Shown: positions 1-9,601, counted from the first letter of the stretch. The stretch is 64,000 bases of DNA from Flavobacteriales bacterium (GCA_018335925.1 JAGXRF010000001.1:62001-126000), one strand, 5' to 3'. Made by a program: numbers and translations. The notes: generated by a model not told the origin, from the sequence alone.

Positions 1-986
1 TTGTAGCACAAAAAGGAGCTTACAATTTGGCTTTATTAGAGGAAGAAGAGGATGAGGATAACGATACCGACAACCTTCAGGAAGAAGAAGAAAAGATTTT
101 AATTCCGATGAAGAGTACCGAAACGGTAGACGAGTTAGTCAACCTGGCAGTTACCATGAAATCAAAGAAAAACAAATCAGGTTTGTTTGCTGTAAACGTA
201 GTAAATAACAATGTAGGAGGAAGCAAAGAAGAAACCAAAGCCAATAAAATCATCGAGCGAGCTGCAGTAGTAGCATCTGCAACCGATAACCATTTACATT
301 CAGTTTTGCGTTTTGATTTGAATGTGGTGAATGGCATATTAGGCGTAGTAAAAGAGAAAAAGATAACAGACATCATACTTGGGCAAACTGAAAAATTTGG
401 ACAAGGAAACAGTATGTTTGGTCCGGTAACCGATGCTATTTTAAGTAAATGCCAAACCACCACGTTTATTGCAAACTCTGTACAACCCATTGCAACCTTA
501 AAAAAGTATTTGGTGTTGATTCCGGAAAAGGCAGAAAGAGAAATTGGATTTCCGTTTTGGTTGCTTAAAATGTGGAATTTAGGTAAAAATACCGGAGCAA
601 AAATCGAGTTTTATGCATCACCTTCTACATTATCTATTTTAAAAGAAGTGCATGCCAAAAACAGCATCGAAGCAAGTTTTCATGAATTTACCGATTGGGA
701 AGATTTCTTGATCATATCTAGAGATATCTCTAAAAACGACTGTTTGGTGGTGGTAATGAGCAGAAAACAACAAATTTCGTACAATGCCACCATGCAAAAC
801 ATTCCGAATTATTTAAACAAGTATTTCCAACACATCAATTCCTTGTTAATTTATCCGTTGCAAAGCATTACCGGAGGTACCGGAATGGATTTAAAAAACC
901 CGGGGGCATTGGATACTTTTACCGAAAACCTAGAAAAGTTGGAGGATTTAACCCAAATGGTAACCCGAATTTTCAAAAGAAAATAG
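1..986 (+). CDS. Cation:proton antiporter, C-terminal part with universal-stress-protein-like domains (partial)
   Basis: The reading frame is open to the left edge (first whole codon at position 3), so the start lies outside the window. The visible part, about 328 residues, opens with an acidic stretch (EEEEDEDNDTD) and has no membrane segments. Two stretches resemble universal stress protein domains: one begins ILIPM and ends near FGQGNSMFGPVTDAIL, which looks like a USP nucleotide-binding loop; the second begins YLVLIPEKAE. Bacteroidota CPA2/Kef-type sodium or potassium:proton antiporters carry such a cytoplasmic tail after the transporter domain, so the missing part is probably the membrane antiporter (inference). 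A free-standing tandem USP protein is the alternative. A TTG at 27 could be read as a start, but the frame continues upstream of it. Confidence 0.6.
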   Translation, partial: VAQKGAYNLALLEEEEDEDNDTDNLQEEEEKILIPMKSTETVDELVNLAVTMKSKKNKSGLFAVNVVNNNVGGSKEETKANKIIERAAVVASATDNHLHSVLRFDLNVVNGILGVVKEKKITDIILGQTEKFGQGNSMFGPVTDAILSKCQTTTFIANSVQPIATLKKYLVLIPEKAEREIGFPFWLLKMWNLGKNTGAKIEFYASPSTLSILKEVHAKNSIEASFHEFTDWEDFLIISRDISKNDCLVVVMSRKQQISYNATMQNIPNYLNKYFQHINSLLIYPLQSITGGTGMDLKNPGALDTFTENLEKLEDLTQMVTRIFKRK

Positions 987-1019
987 TTGGTGCAAAATGG
1001 GTAAAAATGTGTAATTTTG
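987..1019 (+). promoter_or_regulatory. Probable prfA promoter
   Basis: TTGG at 987-990 and TAATTTTG at 1012-1019 match the Bacteroidota -33/-7 pattern with a slightly long spacer. Transcription would start about 15-20 bases before the prfA ATG at 1041. Confidence 0.5.
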
Positions 1020-1040
1020 CACACCTTTTTAAAGTGAATT

Positions 1041-2111
1041 ATGACAGATAGAATTCTTATCGTAAAACAAAAATTTGACGAAATAGCTGATTTGATCATC
1101 CAACCAGATGTGATATCAGACCAAAAAAGATACGTACAATTAAACCAAGAATACAAATCTTTGAAAAAGATTGTAGATACCGGTGAAGTTTACTTAAAGT
1201 TAATGGCAAACATTGACGAAGCCAACGAAATCATTCAAGATGGTTCTGACAAGGAAATGGTGGAAATGGCCCAAATGCAATTGGAGGAAGCCAAAGCACA
1301 ATTGCCTGAATTAGAAGAAGAAATCAAATTTTTATTGATACCGAAAGACCCTGAAGATGCCAAAAACGTGATGGTAGAAATTCGTGCAGGTACAGGTGGG
1401 GATGAAGCTTCTATTTTTGCTGGTGATTTGTACAGAATGTACACCAAATACTGCGAAAGCAAAGGATGGAGAACTTCTGTTGTAGACTTGAACGAAGGAA
1501 CTGCAGGTGGTTACAAAGAAATTATTTTTGAAGTTACCGGAGAAGATGTGTACGGTACTTTAAAATTTGAAGCTGGGGTGCATCGTGTGCAACGTGTACC
1601 ACAAACCGAAACCCAAGGAAGAGTGCATACTTCAGCCGCTACGGTAATGGTATTGCCAGAGGCAGAAGAGTTTGATGTGCATATTGATATGAACGATGTT
1701 CGAATCGATTTGTTTTGTTCGTCAGGTCCAGGTGGACAATCCGTAAACACTACCAAATCAGCAGTTCGTATGACGCATATTCCAACCGGTTTGGTAGCAC
1801 AGTGCCAAGATGAAAAATCGCAGCACAAAAACAAAGACAAGGCCCTTTCAGTACTTCGCTCTCGTTTGTACGAAATGGAATTGGCCAAAAAGCAAGAAGA
1901 GGATGCCAAAAAACGAAACTCACAAGTAAGCAGTGGCGACCGTTCTGCAAAGATTAGAACGTATAATTATCCACAAGGTAGGGTTACCGACCATAGAATT
2001 GGGTTAACTTTATACGACTTGGACGGAGTGATGAACGGAAACATCCAAAAGGTGATTGATGAACTTCAATTGGTTGCCAATACCGAAAAGTTAAAAGAAG
2101 CGGAGATTTAA
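1041..2111 (+). CDS. prfA: Peptide chain release factor 1
   Basis: Class-I release factor that reads UAA and UAG and triggers hydrolysis of peptidyl-tRNA on the ribosome. At 356 residues it has the usual RF1 length. The GGQ catalytic motif is at 231-233 ([11 protein letters not shown]), and the stop-recognition tripeptide at 187-189 is PQT, the RF1-type PxT pattern rather than the RF2 SPF. The N-terminal coiled region (about 1-100) and the conserved [11 protein letters not shown] block are intact. RF1 needs no programmed frameshift and none is seen. The gene follows the antiporter by 54 bases and has its own promoter; a bulged hairpin follows the stop codon. Confidence 0.97.
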   Translation: MTDRILIVKQKFDEIADLIIQPDVISDQKRYVQLNQEYKSLKKIVDTGEVYLKLMANIDEANEIIQDGSDKEMVEMAQMQLEEAKAQLPELEEEIKFLLIPKDPEDAKNVMVEIRAGTGGDEASIFAGDLYRMYTKYCESKGWRTSVVDLNEGTAGGYKEIIFEVTGEDVYGTLKFEAGVHRVQRVPQTETQGRVHTSAATVMVLPEAEEFDVHIDMNDVRIDLFCSSGPGGQSVNTTKSAVRMTHIPTGLVAQCQDEKSQHKNKDKALSVLRSRLYEMELAKKQEEDAKKRNSQVSSGDRSAKIRTYNYPQGRVTDHRIGLTLYDLDGVMNGNIQKVIDELQLVANTEKLKEAEI

Positions 2112-2114
2112 AAC

Positions 2115-2140
2115 CATTTCTTTTATAAAAAGAATGTTTT
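2115..2140 (+). terminator. Possible terminator after prfA
   Basis: A hairpin with arms CATT(T)CTTTT and AAAAGAATG, one bulged T and a three-base loop, is followed by TTTT. It ends just before the 3' end of the convergent gene at 2144. Confidence 0.4.
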
Positions 2141-2143
2141 CAA

Positions 2144-2752
2144 CTACATAATTTTATACCTAATTCCTAATTGAAGCAGCAAATGAACATCTTCACCTGC
2201 AAGACGGTAGTAGTTAGAAAAACTTTTAATTGGGTCATTCCAAAGTAAACTGGGTTCTAAACTTAAAGACACTTTATCATTAACAGCATATTGTATTAAG
2301 CCACCAAAATTTAAAACCATAAAACTGTTTTCAACTTTGGTGGTTCCTCTTTCATCAAAATTGATTCTTTCGTTGGTTTGCCCAATTCCGACATGGTAAC
2401 CAATATTTACTTTTTTAACTTCTTTAAGATATTCTATTCCTAAGATAAATGTTCTGTTTTCTACACTCCCTTGAAATGTCTCCCCATTGTTAAAACCAAA
2501 TTGCCAATCAACTCCATGTATTTTGGCATCTAAGTTTTGGTAGGTGAATTTTATTCCAATGTTGGAATTTTTCGGAATGTATTTTAAAGAAGAAGAAATC
2601 ACTAATGGGGCATGAAAACTAATGTTAACATTATTATTTGCATTCTCAAAGAGATAAGCAAACCCTGTACCTGATGAAATGCCAACCTCGAATTGTTGAG
2701 AATAAAGCGAAAATGAACAAAATATAAGGCAGTATTGAATAATTTTTTTCAT
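2144..2752 (-). CDS. Secreted protein, probable outer-membrane beta-barrel
   Basis: About 202 residues. A signal peptide (MKKIIQYCLIFCSFSLYSQ) ends in the SLYSQQ pattern common in Flavobacteriia, and the second in-frame ATG (2752) fits it better than the one at 2761. The mature part alternates polar and hydrophobic residues with Gly, Asn and aromatics, for example VGISSGTGFAYLF and VNIGYHVGIGQT, and ends in a short strand RYKIM, as in small outer-membrane barrels of the OmpW/porin type. No enzyme motif is visible. It is a single gene, convergent with prfA, preceded by a 371-base spacer. The function is unknown; the barrel call is an inference from sequence texture. Confidence 0.65.
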   Translation of the reverse strand: MKKIIQYCLIFCSFSLYSQQFEVGISSGTGFAYLFENANNNVNISFHAPLVISSSLKYIPKNSNIGIKFTYQNLDAKIHGVDWQFGFNNGETFQGSVENRTFILGIEYLKEVKKVNIGYHVGIGQTNERINFDERGTTKVENSFMVLNFGGLIQYAVNDKVSLSLEPSLLWNDPIKSFSNYYRLAGEDVHLLLQLGIRYKIM

Positions 2753-2761
2753 TAAGTACAT

Positions 2762-3132
2762 TTAGTTAAAGTTTGTTTATCATTCAAACCTTAAAACAAA
2801 AGTAGTGCCACGATTTTTAAAAATTATATGTTAAGTGTAAAGTGATTTATGGATGAACCAAAAGTTAATAGTTATTCAATGTGAGTTTGAGTTAAGAAAC
2901 ATATTTAAGTGTTTGATATTAAAAGCGATATGTAACTAAATATAGGGTTTTCTCTGTGTAACTTTGTTCGAAGCATCGGTATTGTGTATTTTGTGTTACA
3001 GCTACTTTTATTGTAACACAAAAGTCACAAAGAAGCCACAATCCCGAAGTTCGGACCATAAACTGTTTCTCACAAACTAATTTATTTATATCGATCTCAC
3101 GTTGTTCTTAAAAAAATCACCTGAGAAATTGA
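2762..3132. other. Gene-free spacer carrying one copy of a dispersed repeat
   Basis: This 371-base stretch lies upstream of the beta-barrel gene and downstream of mutB. I see no open frame or RNA gene. About 2879-3045 is a diverged, inverted copy of the element at 13535-13705 (see repeat entries). The rest is AT-rich and unassigned; it presumably holds the promoter for the beta-barrel gene. Confidence 0.6.
2879..3045 (-). repeat. Dispersed intergenic repeat, copy 1
   Basis: Read on the minus strand, it runs GTGGCTTCTTTGTGACTTTTGTG, then CACAAAGTTA and CAGAGAAAA, then a tail with AATATCAAACACTTAA and CGAACTCAC-like blocks. The same blocks, in the same order and at similar spacing, are at 13535-13705 on the plus strand. 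The core is an imperfect palindrome (CTTTGTGA against TCACAAAG-like sequence) that could fold as RNA. It carries no open frame. Confidence 0.6.
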
Positions 3133-5250
3133 TTATTCCTCCAAAAAGAACTGCAATATTTCAATAGCAGCTTCACTAATTTTGGTTCCCGGACCATAAA
3201 TTGCAGCTGCACCTGCTTCCAATAGAAAAGCATAATCTTGTTTCGGAATTACCCCTCCAACTACTACTAAAATATCTTCTCTACCTAGTTTTTTTAGTTC
3301 TTCTATTACTTGAGGTACTAATGTCTTATGACCTGCGGCTAAGGAAGATACCCCCAAAATATGTACATCATTCTCTACAGCCTGTTTGGCAACTTCTGCA
3401 GGTGTTTGAAAAAGAGGTCCGATATCCACATCAAAACCAACATCGGCATATCCGGTTGCCACTACTTTTGCTCCTCTATCGTGACCATCTTGTCCCATTT
3501 TGGCAATCATAATGCGAGGTCTTCTGCCTTCTTGCAAAGCAAATTGGTCGGCCAATTCTTTGGCTTTTTCAAAAGTTTGGTCTTGTTTCATTTCTTTGCT
3601 ATAAACACCGCTAAAACTTTGAATGGTGGCTCGATATCTGCCATAAACACTTTCTAAGGCATCGCTAATTTCTCCTAAAGTGGCACGTACTTTGGCAGCT
3701 TCTACAGCCAAATGTAGTAAATTTTCTTTGCCATCTTTGGCAGCATAGGTTAGTTGTGCCAAAGTAGCATCCACAGCTTCTTGGTTTCTGGTGGCTTTGA
3801 TTTCTTGCAAACGTTTTACTTGCTGCTCTCGTACTTTTTGGTTGTCGACTTCTAAAATACTCAATGGGTCTTCTTCCTCTAATCGGTATTGGTTTACCCC
3901 AACAATTACATCTTGACCAGAATCTATTCTTGCTTGTTTTCTGGCTGCAGCTTCTTCAATTCGCATTTTCGGAATGCCTTGTTCAATAGCCTTGGTCATC
4001 CCTCCAAAACTTTCAATTTCTTGGATATGTTCCCAGGCTTTTTTGGCTATTTGCTCGGTAAGGTATTCTACGTAATAACTCCCTCCCCAAGGGTCCACCG
4101 TTCTGCAAATTTGGGTTTCTTCTTGCAAAAACAACTGTGTATTTCGGGCAATTCGAGCAGAAAAATCCGTAGGTAAGGCAATGGCTTCATCCAAAGCATT
4201 GGTATGCAACGATTGGGTTCCACCAAAAGCAGCTGCTGCAGCCTCTATACAAGTACGAGTCACATTGTTAAATGGGTCTTGTTCGGTTAAACTCCAACCA
4301 CTGGTTTGGCAATGGGTTCGTAAAGCCAACGATTTTTCATCTATTGCATCAAAGCTTTTCACCAATTTTGCCCATAAAAGTCTACCAGCTCTCATTTTGG
4401 CAATCTCCATAAAATGGTTCATTCCAATTGCCCAGAAAAAGGAAAGTCGAGGAGCAAAACTATCCACCGACATTCCGGCTGCAATACCTGTTCTGAGGTA
4501 TTCCAGTCCGTCAGCCAAGGTATAAGCCAATTCAATGTCCGCAGTTGCTCCCGCTTCTTGCATGTGGTAACCACTGATGGAAATGGAATTAAACTTAGGC
4601 ATGTATTTGGAAGTATAGGCAAAAATATCTGCAATAATCTTCATCGAAGGAGTAGGAGGGTAGATGTAGGTGTTACGAACCATAAATTCCTTTAAAATAT
4701 CATTTTGAATGGTTCCGGAAAGTTGTTCTAAAGCAACACCTTGTTCCAAAGCTGCCACTATATAAAAAGCCAAAATAGGCAAAACCGCTCCATTCATGGT
4801 CATAGAAACCGACATTTGATCTAGTGGAATTTGATCAAACAAAATTTTCATGTCTTCTACCGTATCAATAGCAACTCCTGCTTTTCCAACATCTCCAACC
4901 ACACGTTCGTGGTCCGAATCGTACCCACGATGGGTAGCCAAATCAAAAGCAACCGATAGGCCTTTTTGTCCGGCAGCTAAATTTCTACGATAAAAAGCAT
5001 TGCTATCCTCAGCTGTTGAAAAACCTGCATACTGACGAATGGTCCAAGGTTTTCGGACATACATGGTAGTGTAAGGTCCACGTAAATTTGGAGCAAATCC
5101 TGCACCAAAATCTAAGTGTTTATTATCTTTTAGGTCGGTTTTATGGTGCACTTCTTGAAAAGTAATTCCCTCTGCTGTTGGATATTCCTTGGTAGAAGAT
5201 TTGTTTTCAGTAGTTTGGTTTATCTTAAGTTGTTGCAATTTGCTTGGCAT
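3133..5250 (-). CDS. mutB: Methylmalonyl-CoA mutase, large (catalytic) subunit
   Basis: Adenosylcobalamin enzyme that interconverts succinyl-CoA and (R)-methylmalonyl-CoA, linking propionate metabolism to the TCA cycle. At 705 residues it has family length. The N-terminal part (about 60-540) is the substrate-binding TIM barrel, with [20 protein letters not shown] near the start. The C-terminal B12 domain has the DxHxxG cobalt-ligand motif at D588, H590 and G593, followed by VSSLAAGH. It is last in a minus-strand run with mutA and a lipoprotein gene, 22 bases behind the latter. MeaB and the epimerase are not in the window. Confidence 0.97.
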   Translation of the reverse strand: MPSKLQQLKINQTTENKSSTKEYPTAEGITFQEVHHKTDLKDNKHLDFGAGFAPNLRGPYTTMYVRKPWTIRQYAGFSTAEDSNAFYRRNLAAGQKGLSVAFDLATHRGYDSDHERVVGDVGKAGVAIDTVEDMKILFDQIPLDQMSVSMTMNGAVLPILAFYIVAALEQGVALEQLSGTIQNDILKEFMVRNTYIYPPTPSMKIIADIFAYTSKYMPKFNSISISGYHMQEAGATADIELAYTLADGLEYLRTGIAAGMSVDSFAPRLSFFWAIGMNHFMEIAKMRAGRLLWAKLVKSFDAIDEKSLALRTHCQTSGWSLTEQDPFNNVTRTCIEAAAAAFGGTQSLHTNALDEAIALPTDFSARIARNTQLFLQEETQICRTVDPWGGSYYVEYLTEQIAKKAWEHIQEIESFGGMTKAIEQGIPKMRIEEAAARKQARIDSGQDVIVGVNQYRLEEEDPLSILEVDNQKVREQQVKRLQEIKATRNQEAVDATLAQLTYAAKDGKENLLHLAVEAAKVRATLGEISDALESVYGRYRATIQSFSGVYSKEMKQDQTFEKAKELADQFALQEGRRPRIMIAKMGQDGHDRGAKVVATGYADVGFDVDIGPLFQTPAEVAKQAVENDVHILGVSSLAAGHKTLVPQVIEELKKLGREDILVVVGGVIPKQDYAFLLEAGAAAIYGPGTKISEAAIEILQFFLEE

Positions 5251-5272
5251 AGGGTATTTATTTAAGTGAAAA

Positions 5273-5914
5273 TTACAATACCGTTGTTTTTAAAACATAA
5301 GGTTCATAATCAATCAATTCAGGGGTTTCTAACTCAAAAAAGTAAAGTTTGTTTTTGTAATTAATTAAATACAAATGATAATAACTTAAAAAGTCTTTGT
5401 TTTCTGCATGGGTTAACTCGTATACAGATTTTACAATTTTAATTTGATCATTGCTTTTAAATCTTGAGTCGATTTTTGTGTATAACACTCTTTGATTAAA
5501 GTAAATTTCTTCATGCTTTTTTTGAATAACTCCCAAAAAATAAGAAGCAGTTTGCTTGTCTAGTTGCACATTATCCTCCAAATAAATAGAAAGGAAAGCT
5601 CCTAATTCAGGGGCATGGTAGTAAAAAGATGGAATTTTGGATTGTATTAAAAATTCAATTTGTGAAACCCACTTTTCTTTAGAATATGCATCCTCTAAGT
5701 TTTGAGCTATTTTTAAAACTTCATGTCTTTCTAAAGCAACAAAAGTACTTGGTAGAAATATCTTAATTGGCTGGTTTTTAAGCGAGTAATACTTTCCGTT
5801 TAGCTGGACCTCGGGTTCAGTTATTTTGACTACTTCATTTGGAATTTCTTTGATTACTTCTTGGCAACCAATCAAAACCAAAATAAAAGAAAGGAAATAA
5901 ATGATTTTTTTCAT
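5273..5914 (-). CDS. Putative lipoprotein of unknown function
   Basis: 213 residues. A lipoprotein signal peptide is clear: [18 protein letters not shown], with lipobox LIGC and the acylated Cys at 17. The mature part is polar, rich in Lys, Glu and Tyr, and I recognise no domain. Stretches such as [24 protein letters not shown] suggest a soluble periplasmic fold. It lies between mutA (15 bases upstream) and mutB (22 bases downstream) on the same strand, so it is probably co-transcribed with them. Nothing in the sequence ties it to cobalamin or CoA chemistry. Confidence 0.75.
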   Translation of the reverse strand: MKKIIYFLSFILVLIGCQEVIKEIPNEVVKITEPEVQLNGKYYSLKNQPIKIFLPSTFVALERHEVLKIAQNLEDAYSKEKWVSQIEFLIQSKIPSFYYHAPELGAFLSIYLEDNVQLDKQTASYFLGVIQKKHEEIYFNQRVLYTKIDSRFKSNDQIKIVKSVYELTHAENKDFLSYYHLYLINYKNKLYFFELETPELIDYEPYVLKTTVL

Positions 5915-5929
5915 CTTTATATTATTGAT

Positions 5930-7288
5930 TTATTCTTGGCTTAACCTTTCGGATTCTATGCCATCCGCTAATCTTCTTGGAATGATTGGAACTATTAAGG
6001 TCTTTCTTGGATTTTGTTTTACAAACGCATACAATTCCAAATCGTTTTTCATTTGGTCTTTCAGATTCGGATATTTGGTGGTGCCAATCAATACCAATTT
6101 TCCGGTATCTAACCATTCTTGTTCTTTGTCGGCACTTTCTTTAATTTTCCTTTGAATAGTACCTTCTATTAATTGGGTAATCAATCCACCCTCTGCATCA
6201 ATTTTATGCACCAATTCTAAAGATTTATCTACCATTTGTTTGGTTACATTTTCTATAAAATAACTGCCATCTGCACCATTCAAATTTTGGTCTAAATAAG
6301 CTTCATGTTTCATGATAAGCAATTGGTTTCGTGCAATGCGATCTCCAAAAGCATTGTTTTTATGGTAAATGGCATCGTAGGGTAAATTTTCTACCACGTG
6401 AGCTCCACCAATGATGGCACTCATACACTCGTTGGTGGTTCGGAGCATGTTCACGTTATAATCGTAAATGGTTTTATTTCTGGTAGATGGAATAGCAACC
6501 AATTGCAAATTGGCAGAAGCACCATACAAAGCTTTGGTGTTTTCAAATAGCAATCGGATGCTTCGGAGTTTGGCAATTTCAAAAAAGTAATTACTTCCGA
6601 TGCCAACTTCCCAAGTAATGTTTTGGTGTAATGAAATTCCTTTTTCCCAATACATTGCCAAATGCAGAATTCCGTAAGCTATTTGTTGGATACAATTAGC
6701 TCCTGCATTTTGTAGCAAGCGGTTTTGTATGCACAAAAAAGGAGTGTTGACCAAAGAGGAAATTTTTTCTAATGCTTCAAAGTCTTGCTTTTGGTTGGCA
6801 AACCAATTGCCATCTTCCATTAATTGCCCGATGGCATCCATTTCAAAAGTGATGGCAATATTTTGTTTTTTTCCTAATTCCAAACAATCTTCAATAAAAG
6901 AAGCATCTAAAAATAATGGCTTGATTACTAAGGTATGGTGTGTAATTTCATGAAACAAATCCGTTAATGAAGTCTCACGATTTGGAATTACAAATCTTAT
7001 TATTTGGGTTCCTTTAGAAAATTTTTCTTTGGCATTGGTATTTGAGATAGATACTTCTTTTACATAGATGGTTTCTCTTATTTGAAAAGCCTTTTCTTTT
7101 ACAGGAATTTGATAGGTATCTTGTAAATCTTCCGCATCGTAAAAAGGTTTTACTTTGATGCCCTCCAAACTTTCCCAAACCAAGGTGTCGTTGTAATCGA
7201 GTCCTTTGAGTTCCATTTGGATTTTTTGTTTCCATTGTTTAGCAGAAACTGCTTCAAATTCTGAAAAGTGTAAAGATTCCGCTTTCAT
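5930..7288 (-). CDS. mutA: Methylmalonyl-CoA mutase, small subunit
   Basis: Non-catalytic partner of MutB, homologous to its TIM-barrel domain. The 452 residues align in style with MutB (WEVGIGSNYFFEIAKLRSIRLLFENT; RTTNECMSAIIGGAHVV; NQLLIMKHEAYLDQNLNGADGSYFIE) but stop before the B12 domain; no DxHxxG is present, so cobalamin is bound only by MutB. Small subunits are often about 600 residues because they keep a degenerate B12 domain, so this is a short version of the kind common in Bacteroidota. It is first of the three mut-region genes and lies 67 bases downstream of divIC. Confidence 0.93.
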   Translation of the reverse strand: MKAESLHFSEFEAVSAKQWKQKIQMELKGLDYNDTLVWESLEGIKVKPFYDAEDLQDTYQIPVKEKAFQIRETIYVKEVSISNTNAKEKFSKGTQIIRFVIPNRETSLTDLFHEITHHTLVIKPLFLDASFIEDCLELGKKQNIAITFEMDAIGQLMEDGNWFANQKQDFEALEKISSLVNTPFLCIQNRLLQNAGANCIQQIAYGILHLAMYWEKGISLHQNITWEVGIGSNYFFEIAKLRSIRLLFENTKALYGASANLQLVAIPSTRNKTIYDYNVNMLRTTNECMSAIIGGAHVVENLPYDAIYHKNNAFGDRIARNQLLIMKHEAYLDQNLNGADGSYFIENVTKQMVDKSLELVHKIDAEGGLITQLIEGTIQRKIKESADKEQEWLDTGKLVLIGTTKYPNLKDQMKNDLELYAFVKQNPRKTLIVPIIPRRLADGIESERLSQE

Positions 7289-7306
7289 TAGTTAGGTATT
7301 TTAGTT

Positions 7307-7349
7307 CTTTCGAATGTTTTATTAAAATTAAAGAAAATTGATTCGAAAG
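7307..7349. promoter_or_regulatory. Inverted repeat upstream of mutA
   Basis: CTTTCGAAT (7307-7315) and ATTCGAAAG (7341-7349) form a perfect 9-base inverted repeat with a 25-base spacer in the 67-base gap between divIC and mutA. Each arm contains the palindrome TTCGAA. It could be an operator for the mut genes. The long AT-rich loop and lack of a U-run on the minus strand argue against a terminator. Confidence 0.3.
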
Positions 7350-7355
7350 TTTTTT

Positions 7356-7682
7356 TTAATTTTTAATGGTGTCACTTTCAATGATATAGATAACTTCATT
7401 TTCACGTTTCATGTAGTACTTTTCACGAGCATATCTTTCTATTTCATTGCTGTTTTTTAGCTTTTTAATTTGCAAGCAATCTTTTTGAATTTCAGATTGG
7501 TAAAATTGTTTGTTGGTTTCTAATTCCTCAATTTTTTGGTTCAACACTCTGTGTTCTAAATAAGAGTAATTATCTAAAAATAACATCCAAACAGCAAACA
7601 CCACAAAAATAAGCACATATTTGTTCCAAATATATTTACCAATTGGGTGGCTTTTGATGCGGTTGGATAATTTACCAATCAT
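7356..7682 (-). CDS. Septum formation initiator, DivIC/FtsB family
   Basis: Small bitopic division protein of 108 residues. A cytoplasmic N-terminus is followed by one membrane segment (about 23-40, VLIFVVFAVWMLFLD) and an extracytoplasmic coiled coil (about 45-80, LNQKIEELETNKQFYQSEIQ). It ends with the family block NSNEIERYAREKYYMKRENEVIYII. It should act with FtsL/FtsQ-type proteins at the divisome. Its ATG shares one base with the udk stop codon, so the two are translationally coupled. This udk-divIC pair is familiar in Flavobacteriia. Confidence 0.9.
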   Translation of the reverse strand: MIGKLSNRIKSHPIGKYIWNKYVLIFVVFAVWMLFLDNYSYLEHRVLNQKIEELETNKQFYQSEIQKDCLQIKKLKNSNEIERYAREKYYMKRENEVIYIIESDTIKN

Positions 7683-8290
7683 TATAAAATTCTTTGGTTA
7701 ATCACGGTTCTAACAATGTCAACCGCTACTGTATTGTATTTATCGTTCGGTATAATGATATCTGCAAAAGCTTTGGTAGGTTCAATAAATTGCTCGTGCA
7801 TTGGTTTTAAGGTGTTTTGGTAACGATTCAAAACTTCGTTTAAATCTCTTCCTCTTTCTGAAATATCTCTTTTGATTCTTCTAATCAAACGTTCGTCCGA
7901 ATCGGCATGTACAAACACTTTGATATCGCATAATTCACGAAGTTCTGCATTAGTAAAAATCAAAATACCCTCAACAATCATCACTTTTCTCGGATGGGTA
8001 AGCACGGTATCGTCAGTACGATTGTGCGTTACAAACGAGTACACCGGTTGTTGGATTACATTTCCCTTTTTTAATTCTTTTAAATGTTGTACCAACAATT
8101 CAAAATCTATAGCTCTGGGATGGTCAAAATTAATTTTAGTTCGCTCTTCGTAGCTTAAGTTGGTGGTTTCTTTGTAATAGGAGTCTTGCGAAATGATACC
8201 TACTTCTTCCAAAGGAAGTTCATTAAGTATCTGGTTCACAACGGTTGTTTTTCCACTTCCGGTACCACCGGCAATTCCAATAATTAGCAT
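7682..8290 (-). CDS. udk: Uridine kinase
   Basis: Phosphorylates uridine and cytidine to UMP and CMP in pyrimidine salvage. At 202 residues it has the usual bacterial length. The P-loop GGTGSGKTT is at 8-16, followed by SQDSYYK, then NFDHPRAIDF and the R-rich lid DERLIRRIKRDISERGRDLNEVL. The start at 8290 is supported by a good promoter ending a few bases upstream. It heads the udk-divIC-mutA-lipoprotein-mutB block. Confidence 0.96.
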   Translation of the reverse strand: MLIIGIAGGTGSGKTTVVNQILNELPLEEVGIISQDSYYKETTNLSYEERTKINFDHPRAIDFELLVQHLKELKKGNVIQQPVYSFVTHNRTDDTVLTHPRKVMIVEGILIFTNAELRELCDIKVFVHADSDERLIRRIKRDISERGRDLNEVLNRYQNTLKPMHEQFIEPTKAFADIIIPNDKYNTVAVDIVRTVINQRIL

Positions 8291-8303
8291 GTGTTGTTTT
8301 TGT

Positions 8304-8333
8304 CAAAAATACGAAAATTGCAAACACTTACAA
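8304..8333 (-). promoter_or_regulatory. udk promoter
   Basis: On the minus strand TTG (8333-8331), a 19-base spacer and TATTTTTG (8311-8304) match the Bacteroidota consensus exactly. The expected transcript start near 8298 leaves a leader of about 8 bases before the ATG at 8290. Confidence 0.65.
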
Positions 8334-8409
8334 GTATGGAACATTATTATGAATTTAATTTTATAAGACAAAGAATATTTATTACATTCGTATTTTATGC
8401 AGTTTTTAT

Positions 8410-9537
8410 ATGAAGATAAATTGTAGTTTTTTGTATTTGTTTTACTTTTTTACTTGCAACTTTTTGTTAGGTCAAATTGAACAGGGTGATGCATTGATGG
8501 AAAGTATGCAATACGATAAAGCAATTCAAGCTTATCAAAAGGATAGAGACTCTATACGGTTTTTAAAACTTTCGTATGCATATGAAAGAAAAGAGGGTTT
8601 AAGCAATGCTATTCAAAATATGCATGTTTATTTAGAAAATGTTCAATCAAAGTTGACAAGTTGGATTAGAATTGCAAAATTGTATCAAAAAAATAACCAA
8701 TCAGTTTTGGCAATTCCTTACATGGAGCTGGCTGTAAAAGAAAATCCGACTGAATTTACTTGGTATGAAATGGGATTTTTACATGAAGAGAATAGCAATT
8801 TGCTAAAGGCTTTGGATTGTTATTATCAAGGAATAAAACTAAATACTTTTCATACGCTGAGTAATTATCGTTGTGGACTCATTTTATCGCAAATGCAAAA
8901 ATATGACAACGCATTGATAAATGTTGATAATGGTTTGAGAAACAATTCTAAACACTTGCCTTCTTTGTTACTAAAAATACAATTGTTATACTATACAGAT
9001 AAAACCAAAAGTTGTGTGGAATTAATCGAGAGCATTCAATCAGAATTTTCGTTAAATGAAAAAATTAAAGTGATATATGCCAAAGCATTAACCAAACTTG
9101 GTAATTATGAAAAATCTATACAAGTGTATCAAGAGATTTTAGCAAAAACTTCGGAAGAAAACCCTGATATTCTGCTTCAAACAGGTCTTAATTACGGGTT
9201 TTTGAACCAAACCAAGCAAGCAGAAAAATGGATATTAGAATCGTTACAATCAAGGTTTTACAGCAAACATGTGGAGTATTATTATCTCGGTCAATTCTTA
9301 CAACCTACAAATGCTTCAAAAGCAAAAAGTTATTACGAAAAAGCATTGATTGAAAAAAAAGACTTTTTTCAAGCTGACTATGCGTTACTATTGTTGCAAC
9401 TTGAAACAAAAAGCAAAAAGGATCAATTGGTTTTGCTTGAAAAATTCATAAGTAAATATCCTGAAATGTCTGATGAAATCAAGGCTTATTGTCAACAAAA
9501 AATCAAGCAACTTAAAACAGATATTCATTTTGAATAG
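8410..9537 (+). CDS. Secreted tetratricopeptide-repeat protein
   Basis: 375 residues. A signal peptide is visible (MKINCSFLYLFYFFTCNFLLGQ). The rest is helical TPR-like repeats, for example GDALMESMQYDKAIQAYQKD, FTWYEMGFLHEENSNLLKALDCYYQGIKLN, YRCGLILSQMQKYDNALINVDNGL and AKALTKLGNYEKSIQVYQEIL. TPR arrays bind proteins; this one should do so in the periplasm or at the outer membrane. No enzyme or membrane domain follows. It is a single gene, divergent from udk, 94 bases before guaA. Partner and role are unknown. Confidence 0.8.
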   Translation: MKINCSFLYLFYFFTCNFLLGQIEQGDALMESMQYDKAIQAYQKDRDSIRFLKLSYAYERKEGLSNAIQNMHVYLENVQSKLTSWIRIAKLYQKNNQSVLAIPYMELAVKENPTEFTWYEMGFLHEENSNLLKALDCYYQGIKLNTFHTLSNYRCGLILSQMQKYDNALINVDNGLRNNSKHLPSLLLKIQLLYYTDKTKSCVELIESIQSEFSLNEKIKVIYAKALTKLGNYEKSIQVYQEILAKTSEENPDILLQTGLNYGFLNQTKQAEKWILESLQSRFYSKHVEYYYLGQFLQPTNASKAKSYYEKALIEKKDFFQADYALLLLQLETKSKKDQLVLLEKFISKYPEMSDEIKAYCQQKIKQLKTDIHFE

Positions 9538-9601
9538 TTTTTTAAAATTTACATTATCTGATTATTTGTGTAAAAAAAACTTTGTTTTTACGAGCTTTTA
9601 T

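Noticed and set aside
77..490. Long minus-strand open frame inside the antiporter tail gene
   Set aside because: It lies opposite a well-supported coding frame and has no recognisable domain or start context; such opposite-strand shadows recur across the window (also at 10150-10599, 12529-13008, 46956-47453 and others).
3201..4525. Plus-strand open frames across mutB
   Set aside because: They are antisense to a highly conserved enzyme gene and show no protein-like pattern.
7289..7355. Cobalamin riboswitch upstream of mutA
   Set aside because: The gap is 67 bases, too short for a cobalamin riboswitch, and the conserved B12-box pattern is absent.
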